DNA of 20,315 nt from Fimbriimonadales bacterium (GTDB lineage Bacteria; Armatimonadota; Fimbriimonadia; Fimbriimonadales; Fimbriimonadaceae), in NCBI GenBank assembly GCA_026392145.1, contig JAPLCS010000301.1:1-20315 (forward strand), given 5' to 3'. A program made the translations under genes and the position numbers. Under the pieces are notes generated by a model that saw only the letters and a list, made by a program, of their open reading frames with translations, did no database searches and was not told where the DNA came from. Numbering within the stretch: position 1 is the first letter of the stretch; each line of letters begins with the position of its first letter. Below, one piece after another: positions 15,115 to 20,315 of the stretch.

Positions 15115-15681
15115 ATGTCACGAATTGGAATTAGACCGATTGAAGTTCCTGGCAATGTCACCATTTCTGTGGATGAAGCAACTAACGTAGTTTCAATTGC
15201 AGGACCAAAGGGAACCCTATTGCAACCAATCAGCCGGCTGCTTTCTGTAAAGCAAGAAGACGGCAAAGTTCAAATTGAACGACCTAACAACCTCAGAGAA
15301 GCACGAAGCCAACACGGTCTCGCTAGAACACTTCTCGCAAATATGGTTGAAGGCGTCACTAAAGGACACAGCAAACAACTTGATGTCATCGGGGTTGGTT
15401 ACCGGGCCACTATGGAAGGCAAGAACCTCTTGCTCAACATGGGCTACTCCCACCCAGTTCGAGTCGCTGCCCCAGAAGGAATCACTCTCGAAGTGAAAGC
15501 CGACGATAAGGCAAGAACTCAAAGCATCATCGTGAGCGGAATCGACAAAGCCCTCGTGGGCCAAGTTGCCGCTGACATCCGGAAAGTCCGAAAGCCAGAA
15601 CCTTACAAAGGTAAGGGTATTCGGTACCAAGGAGAAGTTATCAAGCTCAAGGCAGGTAAGAGGGCCTCGGCTAAGAAGTAA
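15115..15681 (+). CDS. rplF: 50S ribosomal protein L6
   Basis: uL6, 188 residues, a two-domain protein near the sarcin-ricin loop and the L7/L12 stalk base. MSRIGIRPIEVPGNV at the start and the C-terminal signature RKVRKPEPYKGKGIRYQGEV are typical; GVGYRAT sits in the second domain start. GAGGTG from the end of rpsH serves as ribosome-binding site. The tail is basic (KLKAGKRASAKK), a little longer than in E. coli. Confidence 0.97.
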   Translation: MSRIGIRPIEVPGNVTISVDEATNVVSIAGPKGTLLQPISRLLSVKQEDGKVQIERPNNLREARSQHGLARTLLANMVEGVTKGHSKQLDVIGVGYRATMEGKNLLLNMGYSHPVRVAAPEGITLEVKADDKARTQSIIVSGIDKALVGQVAADIRKVRKPEPYKGKGIRYQGEVIKLKAGKRASAKK

Positions 15682-15690
15682 GGAGACGTT

Positions 15691-16044
15691 ATGGCAAAGA
15701 CAACTAGACAAGACCTTCGCCTTGCGCGGCATGCACGACTTCGAAAGCGTGTTACCGGGACTCCGGAAAAGCCGCGACTGGCAGTATTCCGCAGCCTTAA
15801 GCACATTTCGGCGCAAATTATCGATGACACTACGGGCATTACCTTGGTTTCCGCGAGTTCAATGGAAAAGGACCTCAAAGCAGGTGGCAACATTGAAGGA
15901 GCCAAGAAAGTGGGTGCAGCAATTGGCGAACGAGCTAAGAAAGCTGGACTCTCAACCGTTATTTTTGATCGTGGAGGCTTCCAATACCACGGTCGAGTTT
16001 CGTCTCTCGCAGACGGCGCTCGAGAAGCAGGGTTGGAGTTCTAA
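15691..16044 (+). CDS. rplR: 50S ribosomal protein L18
   Basis: uL18, 117 residues, binds 5S rRNA in the central protuberance. The basic N-terminus ([12 protein letters not shown]), the [18 protein letters not shown] block and the ending [26 protein letters not shown] (read in parts) match the family. A strong Shine-Dalgarno, AAGGAGA, sits 5 bases before the ATG. It follows rplF by 9 bases and precedes rpsE by 3. Confidence 0.97.
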   Translation: MAKTTRQDLRLARHARLRKRVTGTPEKPRLAVFRSLKHISAQIIDDTTGITLVSASSMEKDLKAGGNIEGAKKVGAAIGERAKKAGLSTVIFDRGGFQYHGRVSSLADGAREAGLEF

Positions 16045-16047
16045 ACC

Positions 16048-16620
16048 ATGAGAATGCGAATGAGTGGGAAGCGGGAAAGCCGCAACACCGATGGTGGTCC
16101 ACAACTAGACGTTCGAATCATTCGAACAAACAAAGTTTTCAAGACGCACAAAGGTGGAAAGACCGCTAGCTGGTCCATCCTCGTTGTCGTCGGAGATAAC
16201 AAAGGAAGCGTAGGAGTCGGACTCGGTAAGGCCCGAGGAATCCCCGATGCCATCCGAAAAGCTGAAGAAGCCGCTCGAAAGGCAATGTTCAAGGTTCCAA
16301 TGATTGGCGAAACCATCCCTTACGAAATCCGAGCGGTATCCGGAACTGCTGAAGTCGTTCTTCGACCAGCTGCTCCTGGTACTGGGGTCAAAGCTGGCGG
16401 AGCCGTCCGACAGTGCCTTGAAGCCGCAGGAATTCATAACGTTCTCTCCAAGTCTCTCGGAAGCCGAAACGCAATCAACATGGCATACGCCACCATTGAA
16501 GCGTTCAAAGCTCTCGAAGATCCAGAAGCCGCTGCAAACCGACGAGGAATCGAAGTAAAGCAGTTGGTACCTTGGATTGAAAAAGCTCGAAAGGAGGAAG
16601 AATTCAATGCTTCGCATTAA
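16048..16620 (+). CDS. rpsE: 30S ribosomal protein S5
   Basis: uS5, 190 residues, involved in decoding accuracy and helicase-like mRNA handling at the entry channel. The S5 N-terminal double-stranded-RNA-binding fold (VVVGDNKGSVGVGLGKARGI) and the C-terminal domain (VLRPAAPGTGVKAGGAVRQ, then GIHNVLSKSLGSRN) are clear. The C-terminus is acidic/basic ([12 protein letters not shown]). Of 16 Arg codons I counted 13 as CGA. Its last 14 bases overlap the start of rpmD, whose Shine-Dalgarno (AAGGAGG) lies inside rpsE. Confidence 0.97.
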   Translation: MRMRMSGKRESRNTDGGPQLDVRIIRTNKVFKTHKGGKTASWSILVVVGDNKGSVGVGLGKARGIPDAIRKAEEAARKAMFKVPMIGETIPYEIRAVSGTAEVVLRPAAPGTGVKAGGAVRQCLEAAGIHNVLSKSLGSRNAINMAYATIEAFKALEDPEAAANRRGIEVKQLVPWIEKARKEEEFNASH

Positions 16621-16942
16621 GCTCATCAGATCAACCGTTGCTCACCAGTGGAGAACTCGGCGAGTGGTCGAGTCACTCGGTCTTCGAAAGATTAACCAAG
16701 TGGTTGAACACGACGACACCCCAGTGATCCGAGGAATGGTTCACCGCGTGAAGGAACTCCTTCACGTTGAAGAAGTAGAAGGCACCCCATCCAAAAAGGG
16801 CACTACGAAAGCAGCTCCAAAAGCGGCCGTAGCAGAAGCTCCTAAGAAGGCAAAGGCTGCCAAGGCAACAGAAACTGTCGCAGAAGCGTCAGAAGAAAAG
16901 CCAAAGAAAAAGACGACCAAAAAGTCGGAGGAAGCTAAGTAA
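16607..16942 (+). CDS. rpmD: 50S ribosomal protein L30 with long Lys/Ala/Glu-rich C-terminal tail
   Basis: Residues 1-58 are a complete uL30 ([20 protein letters not shown], then [20 protein letters not shown] and [17 protein letters not shown]). L30 normally ends there at about 60 residues. Here a 53-residue low-complexity tail follows, rich in Ala, Lys, Glu and Thr ([24 protein letters not shown]), bringing the protein to 111. The ATG at 16607 is chosen for its AAGGAGG and for the family start; the frame is open further upstream but overlaps rpsE. The tail is in frame with no break and runs straight into the TAATG overlap with rplO, so it is a true part of the gene. Its function is unknown; a disordered nucleic-acid-binding extension is a fair guess. 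Confidence 0.95.
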   Translation: MLRIKLIRSTVAHQWRTRRVVESLGLRKINQVVEHDDTPVIRGMVHRVKELLHVEEVEGTPSKKGTTKAAPKAAVAEAPKKAKAAKATETVAEASEEKPKKKTTKKSEEAK

Positions 16943-17400
16943 TGGGTCTGCACAACTTTAGTCCAAGTCCGGGAAGCACGTTCAAAAAGCGACGAGTTGC
17001 CCGAGGAATCGGTTCGGGAATGGGTAAAACCGCTACCCGAGGTACCAAAGGTCAAAAGGCACGACGACAAATCCACCCGAACTTCGAAGGTGGTCAGTCG
17101 CCGATCTTCCGACGACTCCCAGTAAAGAAGGGTTTCAGAAATGTAAACCACAAGGAGTTCGCAATCATCAACCTTGATGATCTCGAACTGCACTTCAACG
17201 CTGGCGATGAAGTCAACCCGGAAACCATTAAGGCGAAAGGGATTGCTGATGCTTCAAAGATGGACGGACTGAAGGTTCTCGCCTTCGGAACGCTGACTAA
17301 GAAGCTTAAAGTATCCGCTCATAAATTCAGCAGCGCAGCTAAGGCTGCAATTGAAGCGAACGGTGGAGAGGCTATCTCCCTCGGAGAGTCCGCACAGTGA
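16942..17400 (+). CDS. rplO: 50S ribosomal protein L15
   Basis: uL15, 152 residues, a late-assembling protein that reaches into 23S rRNA domains with its basic N-terminal arm. The start [20 protein letters not shown], with [20 protein letters not shown] and [18 protein letters not shown], is classic. Eight of nine Arg codons are CGA. Its ATG overlaps the rpmD stop (TAATG) and its stop overlaps the secY start by 4 bases (GTGA), so three genes are translationally linked. Confidence 0.97.
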   Translation: MGLHNFSPSPGSTFKKRRVARGIGSGMGKTATRGTKGQKARRQIHPNFEGGQSPIFRRLPVKKGFRNVNHKEFAIINLDDLELHFNAGDEVNPETIKAKGIADASKMDGLKVLAFGTLTKKLKVSAHKFSSAAKAAIEANGGEAISLGESAQ

Positions 17401-18803
17401 GCTTCGGAGGATTTGGAGGAAGCGCGTTTGGAGGCGGAGGCGGCTATAAGTCGCTTTCGCTCCCACTAACAAGCATTTTTAGACTTGCTTGGGAGGATGA
17501 GGACCTTCGTGCGCGCATCCTCTTTGTCCTCTACATGTTTGGCGTCTTTGCACTAGGCGTCCATATTCCCGTGCCTGTCCCAGGCCTTTCTGAATCCGAC
17601 GTCATGTCGAAGCTTCAGAATTCACAAGTTTTCCAACTTATCGACAGTTTTGGCGGCGGCGCCCTCAGGAGACTCTCTATCTTCTCCCTCGGCATGAACC
17701 CGTACATCACCTCGTCGATTATCATGCAAATTTTGTCCACCGCATTCCCTCAAATGAAAAAAGAACTTGAGGAAGGCGGAGAATACGCTCGCAAAAAGCA
17801 AAACCAACGAACACGACTCCTCACAATCGTAATGTGTATCGTCCAAGGTTTTGCCTACATCAACATGCTCAAGACAGGTCTTGGACCAGAAGCTATTGAT
17901 GGCAAAGCGATTGCAACCATTCTTATCTGCTGGACCGCAGGATCCATGTTCACCCTCTGGCTCGGCGAGCAAATTTCCGAGCGGGGAATCGGGAACGGAG
18001 TGTCTCTAATGATCTTCGCAGGGATTATGATTGCCATGCCCTACCAAGGTCAAAAGCTTATTCAAGGCGTGAAGGACGGAGCCGTTCCAATCATCAGCGT
18101 GATCCTGTTGTTCGCAATCTTCTTTGCCACAACCTGGTTGGTCGTGCACTTCACTTCAGCCCAGCGACGAATCCCCGTTCAACACATGAGAAGAATGGTG
18201 GGAACCAAGGCACTCGGTGGAAAGACTAGCTATTTGCCTTTCTCGCTCCTGATGGCAGGCGTGTTACCTATCATTTTTGCATCGGCAATCATCTACATGC
18301 CACAACAATTTGGAAGCATGTTTGGTGGTGAGGCAACACCTCCGAATCCGGTTGGTGCAGCATTCATGACCCTGGGTAACTTCATCAGTCCGGCCCCGAG
18401 CCAGCCCATTTTCGGTATCAACTTCTCCATTAACCCAATCGGATGCCTCATCTACGTAGGAATGATTTTCTTCTTCTCCTACTTCTGGAACGCAATCCAG
18501 TACAACGTAGAAGACATCAGCAATAACCTCAAACGAGCAGGTTCAATTGTTCCCGGAGTACGTCCTGGCAAACAAACCAAAGACTTCCTCGATGACGTTA
18601 TTTCTAAACTCACGATTGTAGGTGCTGGCTTTATCGCTCTCATTGCACTCCTGCAATACATCACACCAGCCGTTACCAAACTAAGCTATCAATACGGTGT
18701 GGGTGTCGTAGGTGGAACTTCTTTGCTCATTCTCGTAAGCGTTGCTTTAGAAACAATGCGACAGATTGAAGCCAACCTGCTGATGAAGCAGTACGATCAA
18801 TAA
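17397..18803 (+). CDS. secY: Preprotein translocase channel subunit SecY
   Basis: Ten-helix channel of the Sec translocon, 468 residues. After the family opening (TSIFRLAWEDEDLRARILFV) come the first helix and plug region (GGGALRRLSIFSLGMNPYITSSIIMQIL), GEQISERGIGNGVSLMIFAGI for the TM4-TM5 segment, QRRIPVQ in the cytoplasmic ribosome-binding loop, and PGVRPGKQT in the second such loop. The start is GTG at 17397, with GGAGAG 8-9 bases upstream; no other start codon lies in frame before the first helix. The first 17 residues form an unusual Gly/Phe-rich stretch ([18 protein letters not shown]). It overlaps rplO by 4 bases. secE and secG are not in the window. Confidence 0.97.
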   Translation: MSFGGFGGSAFGGGGGYKSLSLPLTSIFRLAWEDEDLRARILFVLYMFGVFALGVHIPVPVPGLSESDVMSKLQNSQVFQLIDSFGGGALRRLSIFSLGMNPYITSSIIMQILSTAFPQMKKELEEGGEYARKKQNQRTRLLTIVMCIVQGFAYINMLKTGLGPEAIDGKAIATILICWTAGSMFTLWLGEQISERGIGNGVSLMIFAGIMIAMPYQGQKLIQGVKDGAVPIISVILLFAIFFATTWLVVHFTSAQRRIPVQHMRRMVGTKALGGKTSYLPFSLLMAGVLPIIFASAIIYMPQQFGSMFGGEATPPNPVGAAFMTLGNFISPAPSQPIFGINFSINPIGCLIYVGMIFFFSYFWNAIQYNVEDISNNLKRAGSIVPGVRPGKQTKDFLDDVISKLTIVGAGFIALIALLQYITPAVTKLSYQYGVGVVGGTSLLILVSVALETMRQIEANLLMKQYDQ

Positions 18804-18810
18804 GGGTCTA

Positions 18811-18839
18811 CTCTCCCTCTAAAACATTCTGAGGGAGAG
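18811..18839 (+). promoter_or_regulatory. Strong hairpin between secY and adk
   Basis: CTCTCCCTC (18811-18819) pairs perfectly with GAGGGAGAG (18831-18839) around an 11-base loop. CCCCGCTC follows instead of a T-run, so it is not a classic terminator. An RNA-processing, stability or partial-attenuation role is possible. A second stem, CTCATC/GATGAG (18845-18864), follows directly. Confidence 0.5.
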
Positions 18840-18879
18840 CCCCGCTCATCCGTGATACGATGAGTTGGAGAATTCAACA

Positions 18880-19524
18880 ATGAGGTTAATTCTAATTGGC
18901 CCCCCTGGAGTTGGAAAAGGAACCCAATCGGCACTATTGTCGAGCAGACTCGGTGTTTTCCCCCTCTCAAGCGGAGAAATCTTCCGAAAAGAGATTGAGG
19001 CCCAAACTGACCTCGGCAGACTCGCCAATAGCTACATCAAGCATGGCGAACTCGTACCCAACGGTGTGACAATCGAAATGATGGCGAAGCGACTACGCGA
19101 ACCGGAAGTACGCAAAAAGGGATTCATACTCGATGGTTTTCCGCGAACAACTCGACAAGCCGATGCACTCGACGAAATTTTAGAGGAAATGGACTTACCT
19201 TTAAGCGGGGTCGTGTCTCTGGAAGCTCCTGAAGAACTAATCGTTCGAAGACTGAGCGGAAGAATGGGATGTACCCAATGCGGAGCTATCTATCACAGTA
19301 TCAATAAACCTCCCCGACGCGAAGGATTCTGTGATGTGTGCAACAGCCCGATAGTCGTACGATCCGACGACCAACCAGAAACCATCCGAGAGAGGCTGAG
19401 AATTTTCAAAGAAACTACCGCGCCAGTCGTTGAACACTATCAGGCTAAGTCCATGCTCACCCGAGTAGATTCCACCCAAGATCCCGAAGAGGTTTACGCC
19501 GCAATCCTGAACGCACTGAAATAA
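18880..19524 (+). CDS. adk: Adenylate kinase, zinc-type LID
   Basis: Cytoplasmic enzyme interconverting ATP + AMP and 2 ADP; 214 residues. P-loop GPPGVGKGT (7-15), AMP-site SGEIFRKE (31-38), DGFPRT (85-90). The LID carries four Cys (131, 134, 151, 154; CTQC and CDVC), the zinc-binding form found in many Gram-positive and thermophilic lineages. The ATG at 18880 is chosen over a TTG five codons upstream because GGAG lies 9 bases before it and MRLILIGPPG is the family start. It follows secY, as in many bacteria, and precedes map by 2 bases. Confidence 0.97.
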   Translation: MRLILIGPPGVGKGTQSALLSSRLGVFPLSSGEIFRKEIEAQTDLGRLANSYIKHGELVPNGVTIEMMAKRLREPEVRKKGFILDGFPRTTRQADALDEILEEMDLPLSGVVSLEAPEELIVRRLSGRMGCTQCGAIYHSINKPPRREGFCDVCNSPIVVRSDDQPETIRERLRIFKETTAPVVEHYQAKSMLTRVDSTQDPEEVYAAILNALK

Positions 19525-19526
19525 CC

Positions 19527-20276
19527 ATGGCTATCATCAAAACGGACGCTCAAATTGAACTGATGAAAGAATCAGGTCGTATTGTCGCAAAAACATTGCG
19601 CCTTGTTTCCGAACAAATACGCCCCGGAATCTCCCCGCTAGAACTTGATACCATGGCGGAAAAACTCATCAGAGAAGAAGGCGGCACGCCAAGTTTTCTG
19701 GGCTATCGCGGTTATCCAAACGCAACCTGTATCGCTGTCAACGAAGTTGTCGTTCACGGGATTCCCTCACCCGAACCTTTGAAAGAGGGCGACATTATCA
19801 CCCTAGACTTCGGAGTCTACAAAAATGGCTGGCACGCCGACAGCGCTTGGACCTACCCCGTCGGTGAAATCTCTGCAGAAGCCAAGAAACTGCTTAACGT
19901 CACCAAAGAATCACTTATGCAGGGTATCGCCAAGGCAAAACCAGGCAACACCACAGGAGACATCGGTTACACCGTCCAAAAATATGTCGAAAGCTTTGGC
20001 TATGGAGTGGTAAGAGAACTTGTTGGTCATGGCATCGGCGAAGTGCTTCACGATGATCCGCACAACGTGCCCAACTTCGGCAAGCCAGGAACCGGCACCA
20101 AATTAAAGGTGGGAATGTGCATTTGCATCGAACCAATGATCAACCAAGGCACCCACAAGGTCATCACTCTGAAAGATGGCTGGACCGTGGTGACCTCCGA
20201 CAATAAGCTTTCAGCCCACTTTGAGCACACCATCGTCATTACCAAAAATGGCCCGGTGATCCTCACCAAAGAGTAA
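19527..20276 (+). CDS. map: Methionine aminopeptidase, type I
   Basis: Removes the initiator Met from nascent proteins; di-metal pita-bread enzyme, 249 residues. Metal ligands Asp94, Asp105, His168, Glu202 and Glu233 and the substrate-binding His77 and His175 are all in place (TLDFGVYKNGWHAD, GHGIGEVLHDDP, CIEPM, SAHFEHT). There is no N-terminal extension, so it is type Ia. It starts 2 bases after adk without a good Shine-Dalgarno and probably depends on coupling. The order secY-adk-map is common, often followed by infA, which would lie beyond the window. Confidence 0.97.
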   Translation: MAIIKTDAQIELMKESGRIVAKTLRLVSEQIRPGISPLELDTMAEKLIREEGGTPSFLGYRGYPNATCIAVNEVVVHGIPSPEPLKEGDIITLDFGVYKNGWHADSAWTYPVGEISAEAKKLLNVTKESLMQGIAKAKPGNTTGDIGYTVQKYVESFGYGVVRELVGHGIGEVLHDDPHNVPNFGKPGTGTKLKVGMCICIEPMINQGTHKVITLKDGWTVVTSDNKLSAHFEHTIVITKNGPVILTKE

Positions 20277-20309
20277 CCCACTCTCAATAAATGACTTTAT
20301 TGAGCGGGT
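20276..20309 (+). terminator. Hairpin after map, possible terminator
   Basis: CTCAATAAA (20283-20291) pairs with TTTATTGAG (20296-20304) around a TGAC loop; outer ACCC/GGGT arms extend it. It begins at the last base of the map stop codon. The bases after it (ACTCCA) show no T-run before the window ends, so it may instead be a leader structure of the next gene. Confidence 0.4.
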
Positions 20310-20315
20310 ACTCCA

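Noticed and set aside
15217..15816. Minus-strand open frame of 199 codons across rplF and rplR
   Set aside because: It is antisense to two certain ribosomal protein genes and has no start signals; a shadow frame.

Overview
The window looks like a chromosomal segment from a member of the Armatimonadota, most likely a Fimbriimonas-like (Fimbriimonadia) bacterium. Three things suggest this: an orphan type IV prepilin-like gene whose N-terminus (FTLIELLVV... then LFPVFAQAK) has the form typical of that phylum; a paired DUF1800/DUF1501 gene set with twin-arginine signals; and a secreted DNRLRE-type protein. The assignment rests on recall of protein families, not on a search. Coding density is high, no gap exceeds about 300 bases, and I saw no tRNA, rRNA, CRISPR array, insertion sequence or phage gene.

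Left part, mostly minus strand (1-8700): the 5' part of an acyltransferase-3 membrane protein cut by the window edge; a clpP-clpX operon for the ATP-dependent protease; a three-gene minus-strand set of a small membrane protein, a DUF1800 protein and a DUF1501 protein, the last broken by a one-base frameshift in a C4/G4 run; a plus-strand YbaN/DUF454 inner-membrane protein; and a large secreted multidomain protein (DNRLRE, carboxypeptidase-regulatory-like and discoidin-like regions).

Middle part (8430-12662): a minus-strand operon lgt - heptose-kinase-like PfkB protein - small Lys/Ala-rich basic protein, closed by a strong hairpin terminator; a small two-helix membrane protein with a His-rich tail; a CsoR-type copper-sensor repressor; then, divergent from csoR, the prepilin-like gene. 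Its start region carries a near-perfect -10 box followed by an inverted repeat that closely resembles a CsoR operator, and the encoded protein has a His/Asp/Glu-rich loop. This is the most interesting signal in the window: a possible copper-responsive, pilin-like surface protein. A secreted thioredoxin-fold protein with an 18-bp in-frame tandem duplication converges on it and shares a bidirectional terminator.

Right part, plus strand (12743-20315): cysS, a 185-base structured gap, then the distal half of the spc operon, rpsN-rpsH-rplF-rplR-rpsE-rpmD-rplO-secY-adk-map, tightly packed with several stop/start overlaps. The usual upstream partners (rplN-rplX-rplE) are absent, so the cluster is split before rpsN. 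L30 carries an unusual acidic/basic Lys/Ala tail, SecY has a Gly/Phe-rich N-terminus, and arginine in the two ribosomal protein genes I counted (rpsE, rplO) is encoded mainly by CGA.
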